DNA of 64,000 nucleotides from the NCBI RefSeq assembly GCF_963924675.1, contig NC_089238.1, positions 43,790,879-43,854,878 on the forward strand. The letters run 5' to 3'. Position 1 is the stretch's first letter. Each line of letters starts with the position of its first letter. Below are positions 12,650-25,180 of the stretch, piece after piece. The position numbers were made by a program, and so were the translations under genes. Under the pieces are notes generated by a model. That model saw only the letters and a program-made list of their open reading frames with translations, was not told the DNA's origin and did not search any database. The DNA comes from Phocoena phocoena (lineage: Eukaryota > Chordata > Mammalia > Artiodactyla > Phocoenidae).

Positions 12650-13265
12650 CTTTTTCATCAAACGTTTGGGGACGTCTCCAGTGTTCTGGGTGCTGGCGCT
12701 GCTGTGGTGGGGGAGGGAACCATCCTTGTCTTCATGGAGCTTATACTCTCTCTGCTCCCTCAGTACGTGTAATTAGTAAGAAAAATGCAGTGTTTCAAAA
12801 GAGGTTAAATGCTACGGAGAAGAAGCCGAGCAGGGGAAGAGGGAGTGCCGTGGAGGACAGCGGTTTGCAGGTGAGGAGGGCCTCGGGAGGGGACGACGTG
12901 AGAGCAGAGGCTGGAGGGAGTAAGTGATGGAGAGGGTTCTGGACGGGGAGAAGCTCCTTCAGAAATCCTGCGTGGAGCCTCCTGGCGTGTCTGAGGGGCA
13001 GCAGGAGGCCCACGCGGCTGGAGTGGGTGTGGGAAGGGGACGGGGTACATCCTGTAGGGCCTCAGAGGCCACTGCGAGGCTTTCCCCTCTGCTCTGAGCC
13101 GGGTGGCCGTTTCGGGGGGGATTCGTCCGCAGGAGTGACGTGACCAGGCTGGCGCTGGACAGGCTCCCTCTGGCAGCTGTGCTGGGCGGAGGGTGGGAGC
13201 ACGGAGACCAGAGGGAGATAATTGCAGCCAGCTGGGCAAGAGGCGGCTCTGGCCAGGGCCCTCGC
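12650..13265 (-). mobile_element. LINE-2 (L2) 3' fragment
   Basis: Read on the reverse strand this is the C-terminal part of L2 ORF2 plus its 3' end. Plus-strand landmarks are CTTCATGGAGCTTATACTCT (3' UTR), TACATCCTGTAGGGCCTCAGAGGCCACTG and AGGAGTGACGTGACCAGGCTGG. L2 is a CR1-clade non-LTR retrotransposon, inactive since early mammals. The frame is broken by indels. CpG content here (12830-13260) is L2-derived and should not be read as a promoter island. Confidence 0.8.
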
Positions 13266-13287
13266 GGCGCAGGGGTGCGAAGTGGGG

Positions 13288-13705
13288 TGTTAGTGTCCTG
13301 TGGCTGCCAGAGCGAAGACTCATAAGCCGAGCGGCTTACAACAGCAGAAGTTTGTTTTTTCGCGGTTCTGGAGGCTCCAAGTCTGAGATCAAGGTGTCAG
13401 CAGGGCCGTGGCCCCTCTGAAGGCTTAGCCAAGGGTCCTTCCTAGCTTCCATTGGATGCCAGCAGTCCTTGGCATTCCTTGGCTGGTAGCTGAATCCCTC
13501 TAATTTCTGCCTCGCTCTTCACATGGCCTTCTTCCCTGTGTGCCCTCTTCCATTCTGAGGGCACCAGTCGTTGGATTTGGGACCCACCCTCATCCAGTAT
13601 GACCTCTACTTAATCATACCTGCAAAGAGCCGATTTCCAAATAAGGACACATTCTGAGGTTCTGGGTGGACATGAAATTTTGAGAGACACTATAGGCGGT
13701 CACCG
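13288..13705 (-). mobile_element. MLT1 LTR (ERVL-MaLR), solo
   Basis: The plus strand shows the reverse complement of an MLT1 LTR. It has TGTTAGTGTCCTGTGGCTGCCAGA at one end, CGGCTTACAACAGCAGAAGTTTG, TTCTGGAGGCTCCAAGTC, ATCAAGGTGTCAGCAGGGCC, CACATGGCCTTCTTCCCTGTGTG and CAGTATGACCTC...CCAAATAAGGACACATTCTGAGG near the other. It is a solo LTR, with no internal retroviral region alongside. Such LTRs carry an old RNA polymerase II promoter. This copy is heavily mutated. Confidence 0.88.
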
Positions 13706-14039
13706 TTTGAATGTATGTTGAAGGTGGGGTGTGGGGCAGGAGAGGCGGAGTCAGGGATGCCTTGAGTGACTGGAGGGACGACTGTGAGCTTGGCCGGGCC
13801 CCTCGTCCCGGAGCCGCAAGCTCCACCCGCGGGGTTGCATCTTTCCTCGTGGCTCTAAGCCCCATCGATGTTTTATTGAGCTACTACATGTGCACTCGGA
13901 GTCACTGTTTAGGCCCCTGAGTTAGCCACTCAAGTACTAAACTGTTTATTAATTCTAAATAGAAGGGAGAGGTGTCACATCTGTCTGAGGAAAATGGGAA
14001 AGGAATTTAAGAGGCTTCATTTTTCAAAGCCCTGGAGCC
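13706..14039. other. Unique spacer
   Basis: About 330 bases between the MLT1 LTR and a MIR. No gene or repeat is recognised. Confidence 0.5.
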
Positions 14040-14195
14040 TGTGTCCATTCCACTAATCCCCACAGTTGTTCTGTAAGGTATGCAGGGTGGGGACACGTCA
14101 TCTTTTTTGGAAAAACCAAGAGGCTAAGTGTCTTAAGAGGATCACCTAGCAGTTGGTTCAGATCTGACTTTGAACTCCAGTGGGCAGGCAGGGCA
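14040..14195 (-). mobile_element. MIR SINE fragment
   Basis: The reverse-complement MIR core is visible: CACAGTTGTTCTGTAAGG, then AAGAGGCTAAGTG and TCACCTAGCAGTTGGTTCAGATCTGACTTTGAACTC. Old and diverged. Confidence 0.7.
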
Positions 14196-14549
14196 TCAAG
14201 TGGAAGAGTGTTGGGGGGATGGATGGGGGGTGATGCTCCCTGCCCCCCGCCTCACCCCAGGATGGCTCAGAATCCAGACAGAGGGAGGCCTCAGAACCAC
14301 CTGAGTGCATGATGGGGACTCAGCCTCTGAGCGCCTGTGTGAGGAAGGGAACCACGAGCTGTACTCCTCCTCTTGAGATGAGCGGGCTTTTCCATAGTTG
14401 GCAGAGTGTGTAGAGAAGGAGGACAGATCAAGATGAGCTTCTGGCCAGAAACTATTTCATGTAGGAACCAGACATGCTGCAGGCAATGCTCACGATTGGT
14501 TTGTTGGCTGGTATACAGGCGACCCTACCGGGAGAATGTCTTGTGCTCT

Positions 14550-14790
14550 CAAAGGCTCTGGTGTTTGAGAAACCAGGGACCGGATTCGTGCTCTGCTTTT
14601 CCCTAACTGTGTGGCCTTGGGAAAGTTACTTGGATTCCCTGGGCCTCGATTTCCTCGTGGGCAAAACAGAATTGGTGCTAGCACCCATCTCACAGGTTGT
14701 CAGAAGAATGGAACCAAGTGTGCAGGTAGAATGTTTACTGTAGTTCCTGGTGCATAAAGCTATAGGTGTTAATTGTGCACTTACGCTTCA
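14550..14790 (+). mobile_element. MIR SINE, near full length
   Basis: The order of blocks is AAAGGCTCTGGTGTTTGAGAA, TAACTGTGTGGCCTTGGGAAAGTTACTTGG, CTGGGCCTCGATTTCCTCGTGGGCAAAACAG, CATCTCACAGGTTGTC and GTTCCTGGTGCATAAAGC. This is the tRNA-like head, core and L2-like tail of MIR in sense orientation. Confidence 0.88.
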
Positions 14791-17700
14791 TGCTTTTTAA
14801 TGTTGTCCCCACTTTTAGCTAGATAGAATAAGAAAGAAAAGGACCAATGACCATGCCTGTGACTCCTTACCCTTAAACTAGTCAGCATTTAAATGGAAAA
14901 ATGTCTAGCCCCTGTAGGACATCGAAGAATCACTGAGTCGAACCCAGCATTGGGGGTCTGAACTGATCAGTGCCACTTGATTTCAGTGTCGATGACTTTA
15001 TTGCCGAGTCCTGGTTGACAAGCGCTGCCAAAGTCAGCACGGTGGGTCTGGCCTGGGCGGCTGGTTTCTCAGTGGTTTATTCCACGTGTTCTACGTTTCC
15101 CACTTTCTGTGTGTTTCAGAAGCTGTTCCATACGGTGAGGCCATTCCTGGCCCTTCCGGGCTGTGTGGGGAATGTTTTTCTTTCCAAATTTAAGATGGAG
15201 ACCCTTTGTTTTGAAACTCCTTGCAAGAAATAGAACTGTATCTTTGTTTTTTCATAGAATGATAGCAATGTTGGGCCTCTTTATGGTTTCCCTGGGCAAT
15301 CTCCCTTTGATCTGATCTGAAATTTGGTCTCGATCACCAGGGAAATGTTCTTCCAATGTAAAGTTTTTGTATGTGGGTCACTATATTTATTTAAACAAAC
15401 TTTAAGATAAAGTATCCTGACATCTCTGTAGAGTAATCGAGGTGCTGGTGCCTCTCGTACTGGTGACCGTGGCCTTTCCCACGTTTCTGGGGTGTCCTCT
15501 TTCTTTCTCTTACATGCTCAACTCTCAGACCAAGAATGTGAAGGGTCCGTGTGAGATGTTGCAGGGCAAAGTGGATTTTGTCTTTCAGTGATGATAAGGA
15601 GTGGTGATAGTCAATTCCCACGGAACGTCCGCGGCTCTTTCGAAAGGTTAAAGAGCTCGGTTTCCGACCCAAGCAGAGTTGGAACATACATTTTTTTAGA
15701 AGTGTTTATGCCCTGCCAGGAATGGCAGACAGCCCTCTCATTTTTCTTACCAGTGGACTAAACAAATAAGCAGTCCCGGTTGTGGGTAGTTGGAGGGAGA
15801 GATCTTGAAAAGGCTGTAGAGAGAGGGGACGGGGTGGGTGAGCCTGAGCGTGCTATGAGGACCGGGCGCGGGGGCAGGGGGGCGGGGGCAGAGAAATCTC
15901 TCTAGGAACTGGGTCAAGCCTTGGATCCAGCAGTGGCTTCCTGCTCGTAGTGATGACTCACACTCTCCAGGTTCATGCCCTTTAGAGCAGGAAGGTCTAC
16001 ACAAGGACAACGTTAACCTGAGGGTACAGATGCAGGCGGTGTGAGCAGTCGCCTGGGGTCAGATCAGGTTTGGACAGGAAAGTGCTGCCGCCTCCGCGCT
16101 GCAGTGAGGCTGGGAGGGGCCCGGGGTGGGGGGGGGTGGGGTCTGGGCAGAGGCTTCAGGTGGGCACACTGGTGGGGAAGGGTGGATGTGTGTTTAGGCG
16201 TGGTGGGAGGGTGGCAGTGGCCGGATCAACCACACAGCGCGCGCACATGTGCTGGTGCTGATTGAAGATTCCAAGGCCCCTCTGGGGCTTAGCGTTGTGC
16301 CTGAGGGCCACTTTCCTGGGTCTTTAAAGATCAAGTGGGAGTGAGGCAGACATTTACCTGCGGCATTGGGCCACTTCCCAAGATCAACTGGCCACAAGAT
16401 CCTTACCTCCTGGGGATCGCTTTGTAAAGTCACAAGCGGATTGAATCCCAACTCTGACTGGAGACAGGATGAGAAAGTGCCAGATGTACTACTGTTCTGC
16501 TCTCATGTCCAGTGACGGTGTTCAGGACTCTTGGGTGACGCATCTGAAGAAATGTAGTCACGAGAGCGTGATCACGTAGAGCGCTAGGTCTCCTGGGTGC
16601 ATGTTCCTGGGAAGCTCGGTCAGGGTCTTCGTGGAGCCAGAAGCTTGGGCACCGGCAGTAGGGCACAAGCAAAGCTGGATGCCGAGTTCGTTTGGGGCTG
16701 GCTTGAGGAGGACAACCTTTGAATGAGAAGAACTGTAGCTTTGGGGATAAAATCGTGGTGGAGGAGGACTGGGGAGTTCAGCGCTTAGAATTTACGGAGA
16801 CTGGCTTCTGCCTTCAAGGGGAAGAGCGGCTTCAGATTGAGAACGTGACGGCACACACCAAGCGTGGGTAGATTTAGCTCAGGAGCCCCTAAACACTTCA
16901 ATTAAAGAAAATTCTCATCATTTATTGCCTAAAGTCAATTTTTAAAATAAGATTAAAACTCATGGAAACATAGGTCTTCCCTCCCCAACCCCCTTAAAAA
17001 ACCCCAGAATTTTCTGGCTAAAATGGGGAAATCCTTCCCAGAAAAGAAAGAAGTAAAAGTAGGGGCAAAAGGAGGGTCCGAAGCCCTGGATGGGAGCTCT
17101 GTGCTGGCAGCAGGAGTCTTGGCCTGGTGGGCTCATGGCCCACCTCATCTCTAGCCCATAGGACAGTCCCTGGCACACCGGAGCCACTCGGATATTTGAG
17201 TGCATGGGTGGGCCACTCCCTGGACAGGCTCTGACTGGGGGATGCTAAGCTGGAAAGGCTCTTTGTGCGGGACCATGATTTCTAGCACCCTGGAATCAAA
17301 GCAGTCAGCTCTACAGATCAGAGAGCCTCAGGGCAGTGTGCTGAGCAGAAGAGAAGGCAGTCTTGAGACATGAGGGCAGCCGAGCCATAGGTGGGGAGCC
17401 CAGGGAAGCGCAGTGGAGAAAAGTATCAGCAAAGCTTTGGTGGCTTGGCGAGGGGAACCTTTGGGATGGGGACAGTTTGGAGCACTTTCAGATATCCCTT
17501 CTAAGTATTCCTGTGGCCAATGGAGGATATTTCCTGGGACATCCTCTCATACCCGCCTCCCTGAATAAAAACAAAATCAAGACGCCCACCCACACTCCCG
17601 TTAATCCCAGCGTAAAAGAACCCAAACCGTGTCTTGAGATCACAGCTAGTTGCCCATCCAGCCTTTGGTATTCCTTTGTCATTTTTAAAGGCGCTTTAAA

Positions 17701-19422
17701 GCAAAAGAAGTATTCATCTAACTCTCTGGGGAGTTGAAATTGGGTAGGGTCCCAAGTGAGCTCATACTGTAGTGGAGAGATTCCGCCCCAGAGCTACCCT
17801 GCCCTCGCCAGGGCGTGATCTCACATCCGTGGGCGGCACAGAGAACATGCTCGGTTCACGTAGAGGTTACAGAGTGGCTGTAAATGGACATTCGTATAGA
17901 AGAAGAGGAAATGACTGGAGTCAGAGCTCTGGTGCAAGGGCTTTAAAAGAAGGCCATAAATTAGTCATAAGAGCTAAGGAAGATGGGATTCTATTTCTAG
18001 GGCTGGTTTATTTTGAGGGGGACATCAGAAGAAGCAGTAGATAAAGAAAGAGAAACTGGTCAAGTAGCATAAAGATTTTGAATCTTGGGCAAATTAGACG
18101 CCAGTTTTCCCAGAATTCACCTTCTCTTGGACTTTGAATATTCGAAGCTGCATCTTTGTTAAGCAGAGGCTGAATGAGAATCCTTTGTGGAAGACGGGTG
18201 AATTTTTTTTTTTTTTTTGACTACTTCACCTTGCTTCAAGTAGCTCCTTGTACATGTGCACTGAAATCACATGTTGAAATCCCACTGAGGAAGCCTAGTT
18301 ACACAATACTTCGTGTTACCTGTTAAACAAAAAGGAGATGGGCTAGACTGGGAGAGAGTAAACAACTTGGAGGATTGGGAGAATTAAGTAGTATATGTGT
18401 GTGGAGGGTTAAGTGGAAGGAAGGTCTAACTTGTGATTGAAAGCAAGCCCAGGTAGACTGGAGTAGGAAGACCCTGGTGGGATCCTGCTTTGCAAAGTCA
18501 GTGAAGAGGAATGTTCTTTGCGTGGAGGCCAAGGTGGATCACAGATGCCTTTCACCGCTCTGCAGCGGGATAGCCTCCACTCCCCACGTGCGGCCGGTCT
18601 TTGTGTGGCGCGTTCTTCAAGGCGCCAGGCCTCGATCTGGTCAGCAGTGGCCTGTACCTGTGTAGTGTGTACAGCCCAGTCCTGGAAAGCTGGCTCCTGC
18701 AGAGTTGTTGGGCAGCTGGGGCCGGCCAGCAGCCAGCTTCTGATGTGTTGGCGGCCTGGCTCACGCCTCTCAGGTGCTGGCGAGATGGCGAGATCCAGTG
18801 GCCCCAGGCTACCACTGAGGTGGGCAGGACGCCGCCACCTTCCCGAGCCTTCCTCCTCTCTTTGTCCTCGTGAGCCCAGTGGGCGCGGGCCTCGGCTTTC
18901 CAAGGCTTCACACTGGCTGCCTGGCATCAAGGTGGGACTTCAGGCCGGCCCACTTGTGGGATCCGTTGGGCGAGGTTGGCTTGGCCCGGCTTCTGTCTGT
19001 TTGATAAAAGGAACTTTGGATCTGGGGATCCTTCCCTGTAGATTTTTTTTTTTTTAGTCCAGTATCTTCTATTAGATAAAATACCGTACACGTATAGTCT
19101 TCTTTTAACTACTGTTTTCCTATTGTTCTCATGGTTTATTGTGGATATTTATGGATCTCAAATACAGTAGGGCTAGGATGGGAGTGTTTCCTTCTAATGC
19201 TAAGACGTTCCACCAAGCGCTACCCTCAAGTCATAACCCTTGCTTATGGCATCGGGGGCCTTCGGTTCTCATTTTTGGTGATGGAGAAAGAGTCAGCTGG
19301 CTCTTCTTCAAGTCCAGAGAGGAAGGTTTTGTGGATCCCAGTGAGGATGACTCATCCTTGAAGTTCAAGGGCATTCTTGGTTCTGTGTGTGTATTTTCAC
19401 AGTCCCCTTTCTCCAGAAGGGT
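14791..19422. other. Long unique noncoding stretch
   Basis: 4.6 kb with no confidently recognised repeat. It includes G-rich tracts (for example 16120-16140), a T16 run (18203-18218) and a CpG-richer patch at 18570-18990. The largest frames (18518-19057, 179 codons; 18409-18930 reverse, 173 codons) overlap on opposite strands and show no domain. 16860-16990 is AT-rich but unassigned. Confidence 0.45.
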
Positions 19423-19875
19423 CGTATTAGTTTCCCATTGATGTCATTGCAAATTATTGGTTCCGCAAACTTCATGGCTTAAAACAACATCAGTTGATTG
19501 TCTTACTGTCCTGGAGTCCAGAGTCCAAGATCAGTTTCAGTGAGCTAAAGTCAGGGTGTTGGCAAGGCTGGTTTCATCTGGAGGCTCTGAGCGGAGAACC
19601 CGTTTCCTTGCATTTTCTAGATTCTGGAAGGCTCACGACCCTTTCCTCACATCACACCACCTGTTGCTTCCATCATCACGTCTACTTCAGTCTGACTCTG
19701 AACTTCTCCTGCATCCTTGTTATAGGGACCCCTGTTATCACACGCGCCACCCCCCATCATCCAGGACAATCTGAATCCCATCTACAAAGTCTTATTTGCC
19801 GTTTAGGGTAACACAGTCACAGGTTCCAGGTATGAGGACAGAGATGTCTTGGTGGTGCTATTAGGCAGCCCACCA
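19423..19875 (-). mobile_element. MLT1 LTR (ERVL-MaLR), solo
   Basis: Reverse-complement MLT1: GTATTAGTTTCCCATTGATG, GCTTAAAACAACATCAGTTG, GTCCTGGAGTCCAGAGTCC, AGGGTGTTGGCAAGGCTGG, CTTGTTATAGGGACCCCTGT, CATCATCCAGGACAATCTGAATCCC and GTTCCAGGTATGAGGAC in the expected order. No internal retroviral sequence adjoins it. Confidence 0.87.
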
Positions 19876-21599
19876 CAGGGGTTCTTGGAGGAGTCAGTGC
19901 AGTCAGCGAACAAGGAAAAGCCCACATGGACCCGGATGGAGTTAGATGGCAAAGCTCAACCAAGTATCCCTGTGGAAACTGAAGCAAAGGACGCCTGTTC
20001 TGGCAAAGGAGCTTCCCTGGGGAATGCGGGGGAGGCTTTGTGGTGAAATTTGTTAGCTTCTCTCCTCGCCAAATCATGTGATATTGTTTTGTTAGATCGT
20101 GGTGAGGCGCCAAGAGTAGGATTTGAGAGAGAGTTTATGGAGGGTTCTTGAGGAGAATCCTACAGATGTACGATTAAGAGCAGAGGTTCAGGGGAGCCCG
20201 ACAGCCCTGCGAGGTCAGTCGTAGGGTACAGTAGGCAGCGGGGATGGGTAGGGTGGAGGACTCCCACCCACCTGTTTCTTGCACAGCTCCTCAGGCTGGG
20301 TGCCTCCCCTCCATGCGTGCCAGGTCTGTGGCATGTTGTCAGTGTGCACTCGGGTGGTGTGCCGAGTCACTGGACCGTGGCTTTTTTGGCAGCCTCAGAA
20401 GGAAGTATGTTCGTAGAATGGGGACATGTTTCTAGAACCACCCATGGATACATTTTCTGCTAGAAGTGATAGTGCCAGTGGCGCTTCATTCCTTGGCCAG
20501 CCCCTGGTGGTGTTAGTTTGAACCATGTGGAATTGCTCTTTTTTGTATTACATTAGAGTGATAAAATGTCGCTATGGAGGAAGGTGTTAGGTTCTGGGTA
20601 AAGATCTTAAAGGAGCAATCTTGAAAAAGGTGTAGGTAATTAGGTACCCAGATCATGTCATACGTGCCAGGATCTCAAAAACTTGAGGTCAGAATGATTT
20701 CTCTGACGTTCCTCCTTTTCATATCCAATTGCCAAGATTAAGAAATAAGTGGCTTCACCCGAGCTCCAAGGAGGCCTTACGGGATGGAGGCCAGCTGCTG
20801 CCCTAGCACGTGGCCACTGTCAGGCATCTGCCACGGGCTCGGGCCATGACCCGGCACGGAGGTGGGTGGAGCTGAGATGGTGACACCAGTGCATTGTGGG
20901 ATTAAACGGGAGTTCAGGGCTCTCCGTCTACTGTTGGTTGTACCTGTTCCACCAGATGGGTGGTGTTGGAGAACTGAGATCGCGTCCTCAGTCGGCGGTG
21001 GCTTCAAAGCGTGGTTGAGAAGACTGCTCCTTCAGGCGCCTCTAGTTTTAAGTGGCGGTGACGTTTGAGGTGCTTGATGAGCTAATAGCATGCCTCTCTC
21101 TAAAGATAGTATTTCAGTCGTGGTGGAAGAGGCATACTCCTCAGGCATTGACAGCAGCAGCCGGCTTCTCCTCCTTGATAGAATCTTACCTGGTGCTGCT
21201 GGAATTCGTATGAAACACCCAAAAAGGGCATCCCACCAAATGGAGTTGAAGGGCGTCTTAATTCTCCTCGCATCATCCCAGCATTATTTTGGGGGGTTAG
21301 CTTAAATCTTAAAACTCCACCAGGGCGACTTGTGACATTGAAATGCTGTGTGTTAGCCGGAGAGTCTATGACTTGATTTTAATGACTCCTTATTTTGCGT
21401 GGAGCCTGTGTGCCAGACAGCCTGCCCGTGGAGGGAGTGGTTTCCAAAGACGGACACGGAGTGTTCGGCCAAGTTGAGACTCCTGGCTGCCAGCTCCGTC
21501 CTTTTATGAGGTGTCTAGAGTCAGTTCCCCTGAGAGGAGGAGGCTGAGATGAGGTAAAACCTGGCTCCACAGGTCAGCAGGGGAGGTCCTGCTTTGGGG
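19876..21599. other. Unique noncoding stretch
   Basis: No repeat or gene is recognised. The 21090-21305 frame (71 codons, MPLSKDSISVVVEEAYSSGI at its start) has an ordinary amino-acid mix. It has no supporting splice context and no known domain, so it is not called as a gene. Confidence 0.45.
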
Positions 21600-21712
21600 C
21601 GATGCGCGGGCAGTCTGATAACGCAGCATTTTCGCTTTAATGCATCTTAAATGTGGATTATACTATTAATTACTGCTGGACAAAAAGGGATTAGTGCAGC
21701 TGGCCTGCTTTC
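21600..21712. promoter_or_regulatory. Candidate conserved noncoding element
   Basis: Unique AT-rich patch with TTTAATGCATCTTAAATG (POU/octamer-like ATGCAT), ACTATTAATTACTGC (homeodomain TAATTA core) and GGGATTAGTGCAGCTGG (OTX-like GGATTA next to an E-box CAGCTG). The clustering suggests an enhancer. This is inference from motifs only. Confidence 0.3.
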
Positions 21713-23139
21713 CCCCTGTGCACTTTTACACTTCCCCTGTTCTCGGAACGGCCAAAGGGCAGTAGGTTTTCCTGTCATCTGTCTTTTGTTTTAGCAGCAA
21801 TGGCTGCTGAGCCTCCTGTGCTCACCAAGTCAAAAGGGAGTGAGTGGGGCACCGTGCAAAGTCCTGAACTCCATCTTGGTACAGGGGCGGTCGATGGAGG
21901 TGGGGCTCTTTGCTTCCCTGGAGTTGGGTGTCCTTCACCGGGCTCCGCGGTTGTCTGTCTGGTTGGCTTGTCCCCAGGAGGGAGAGCCTCTTAGCTGTCA
22001 GAGGGCCTTGCTCAGTGCTCCCTTCCCACAGGGCTGCGCCTCCATGGGTGCTGTCAGTGGAAGTCCCAAGGTGCTGTGTCCTTTTATGAATTTCGTAAAT
22101 GGTCCAGGAAAGTATAGAGGATGGCTGTGACTTCTGCTGCTGGCCTCCTCTAGTCCCACTGCCAGGGTGGAGATCTTAGTAGCCGGCAATGAGCTCATAC
22201 CTTGTAATATGAGACACTCTGAATTCCTAAGTCTTGGTTGTACCATCTTATGCTTGTATAAAATGGTATAGATTTTAAGTGATCTATGATTACATTTTAT
22301 TTTTTTCCCCATATTCAGGCTAGTATACTCATTTTTCATCCATATGGAATGAATTTTTTTTAAATAGATGAGGCATTAAATAACAACATCTCAGTAATAA
22401 TACTCCCAGGAGTACATAACGTGGTAGTGTTTGCAATTACACACAGTGTAATCTGTTGTGTATGCAGGCGTGTGGGCTTTCTATTTACTGGCATCCTTCA
22501 TTATATGGTAACATAATATACAGAATTTCCCAGTTGCAGAAATTAGAAAGTGGAAAACAGATTTCTTCAACATAAATTGGAAAACTGATTTACAGAGTTG
22601 GGTTTTTTTTCTTTTCTTTCTTTTTTTTTTTTTTTAACTTGGTATTGCAAAGTTTGTGGGAAATGAGTTGACAGTGGCATAATGCTTAAAATCATCACTT
22701 AATTGAATTAATTTGGGATTTAAATTCATTTTAAGTAATAAGACTGCAACAACCAGGATGCACAATATGGGGCATTCCTAAAATGGGAAGGCTGTGGTGA
22801 GGAGGTAGACGAAACTGGGAAGTCTGCTGTCTTCTTAGCTGTACATTCAGGAATTTCAGGTTTCAAAATGGTAGCCTGATTGAAACCTGACTAAACGTTT
22901 TTGCTTGCTTTCTTTTTTTTTTTTTGTACTTTCTTTGCCTTGAAGCTCTTAATTCTTCTGAACTTGGAGATTTCAGAATTAGAGATCATTTTTTTCTCTA
23001 CCCTTTTCTAGCCCCAGATGTTTATCATCTTGGAGCCAAGTCTTGCTTAATAAAACCAATCTCTAAATTTCATCGAAGTATGGAAATTTACTTGGTTATA
23101 TACTTAGTATATCTGGGATGGTTTCATTCCATTTATTGA
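21713..23139. other. Unassigned stretch entering an AT-rich block
   Basis: Composition drops sharply in GC from about 22,180 onward. T-rich runs lie at 22601-22635 and 22911-22926. Parts may be unrecognised LINE debris, but I could not place them. No coding gene is seen. Confidence 0.4.
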
Positions 23140-23400
23140 GAGATGGCTTTGCTTTTTAAATTAATTTTTAAAGAGGCAGTACCTGCTCATAATATTTTCA
23201 GAAGGTACAGAAGAGAGTTCCTTTTCCCTCTCTTCCTGTGCTGCCTGCCCCTCAGTCACTCAGTTCCCCAGAATCACCTGCTGTTATATCCCTTCTATAA
23301 CACATATACTTGGATACGGCCATCACAGCATTATATGAGTAGTTTTTTTTTTTTTTAACGAAGCATTAAGTAGTGTTTTCTGCTTAAAAGTTTTTTTCCC
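23140..23400 (-). mobile_element. L1M fragment (reverse orientation)
   Basis: AAAGAGGCAGTACCTGCTCATAATATTTTCAGAAGGTACAGAAG, the 'CTCAGTTCCCCAGAATCACCTG' stretch and ATAACACATATACTTGG resemble the antisense 3' region of mammalian-wide L1 (L1M), where 'TTCAGAAAGTACAGAAG...CCCAGAGGCAACC' is typical. Highly diverged. Confidence 0.5.
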
Positions 23401-24944
23401 CCTTGCCAGAGTTTCTTCATCTTCTTTCAGAGATGTTTTTATCCTCTATAGAATACTTAATATTAAAAATACTAATGAAATCCAGTTACTTGAAAATTAA
23501 GAAATATTCTCCTGAATTACCTGAGTCAAAGAGGAAGTACTGTTACAGAATCATTAAGAAATACTGAGAACTCTGTGTATCTAAATGTATGGATTGTTAC
23601 CAAAGTTTTATTCAGGGGTGCGTGTTCATAGCTTTAAATCCTTTCATTATTAAATAAGAGAAAATGAAAATAAATGAATTAAGTATTCAACTTAAAGTTG
23701 GAAAGAATAAAACAAGCCTAATAAGATGGAAGTGATGTCAGTGAATTAGAAAACAGACGAAAACATTGAAGTGATCAATCTAAGAGCCATTTATTTGGGG
23801 AAAAGTCAAGGAAATAGACTAAACCACTATCATGTCTAAGAAGAGAGAAAATAAACAAAGTAAACAAAACTAAAAGTGAGTTGACGTGATAGAAAAAAGG
23901 AGTAACAAATTAAGTTATATTTGAAATAATAATTTTATAATATAAAAACAAAATATTAGTAGCTTAAAATACAGCAGCTTTGAAAATCTCAGTTGACATG
24001 TCTGTTTAGATGAATCAGAAGTCTGAGTCTTTAAACTAGGAACTAGGGAAGAAACTAAGCATTAAAAAAAAAATAATACTTCCAAAGAGGGCTCTGGGAT
24101 GCATGCAGTTTAATGGATGAATTCTTTTAAACTTTGGGGGACAAAATAATTAATTGCTCAATAAACTGTTTCAGAATATAGAAAAAGCAATAAAGCATCC
24201 CAGTTGATTTTACAAAGCTAGCACAGCTCTGGGAACCAACATCGTTACAAAGATTACACAAAAATAAGGCTGAAGATTGAACTCAAGCACAAGTGTAGAT
24301 GCAAGCATGCCAACTAAAACAGTCACAGCTTGAATTCCACAGTATTTTAGAAAAATCATGACCACATAGGGTTTATCCCAGAAATGTAAGAGGGGCTTAA
24401 GATAAGAATGTCTGTTCTCCAAATACATGGTATAAGTAGAACAAAGAAGAAAAACATATATCCAAAAAGGCATTTGGTAGTTCTCTATTCGTATTTCTAG
24501 TTTGCTGAGAAATTTTTAAAAAAACTTTACTACAAAGGGATTGCATTAATTCGATGAAGAAACCAGCAGCTCCAACAGTTGGAGACTTAATGGTGAACCA
24601 AAAGGAAATTGGGAATAAAACGAAGATTGCCCATTGTACTCATTTCTTTTTCTTGCCTTATTGCATTGGCCAGGATATACAAACCAAAGTCAAATAATGT
24701 TTAAAAAGAAACATGAAAATTATTTGCAGGTGTTACTGTCTTCCTAAAATAACCCAAGACACATTTACATGGAATTAAGTACAGAGTTCAGTTACAAAGT
24801 AAAATTTCAAAAATCATTAGCTTTCTCATATACCAGGAAAACTGGGTTGGAATATATTAGAGACCACTCAGTGGAATGGAATCAAACAGAAATGTGTCTG
24901 GGAAAGGTAGCATTTCAAATAAGTGAGAGGAATTAAAATAATAA

Positions 24945-25180
24945 CAGCCCACATTTTCCAGTGCTTCTAAGTGCCAGGTGTTATGTTAAACACTTTTACA
25001 TGAACTCATCTCATTTAATCTTCACAAGAATAGTATGAGGTGGACACTACATATAGTTCCTTTTCATAGATGAGGAAACTGAGGTTCAGAGAGTTGAAGT
25101 AGCTTACCCAGTCACGCAGACTTGAACACTGATCTGATTGGCAACAGAACCAGTGGCCTTCATCACTGTGCTTTACTGTC
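24945..25180 (-). mobile_element. MIR SINE nested in L1M
   Basis: Reverse-complement MIR: TAAGTGCCAGGTGTTATGTTAAACACTTTTACATGAACTCATCTCATTT, then CATAGATGAGGAAACTGAGG, TTGAAGTAGCTTACCCAGTCACGCAG and CATCACTGTGCTTTACTG. It splits the L1M ORF2 remnant. Confidence 0.9.

Noticed and set aside
12830..13265. CpG-rich patch as a second CpG island
   Set aside because: The CpGs fall within an L2 fragment and the density is lower than at 38.2 kb.
12406..13323. Open frames of 170 codons or so
   Set aside because: They lie over MER5A, L2 and the edge of an MLT1 LTR and are repeat-derived.
18518..19057. 179-codon frame with a 173-codon frame on the other strand
   Set aside because: Both strands open at once is typical of GC-rich noncoding DNA; neither has a recognisable motif.
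24210..24473. 87-codon reverse frame with hydrophobic stretches
   Set aside because: It is antisense to a plus-strand L1M ORF2 relic, so the hydrophobic look is incidental.
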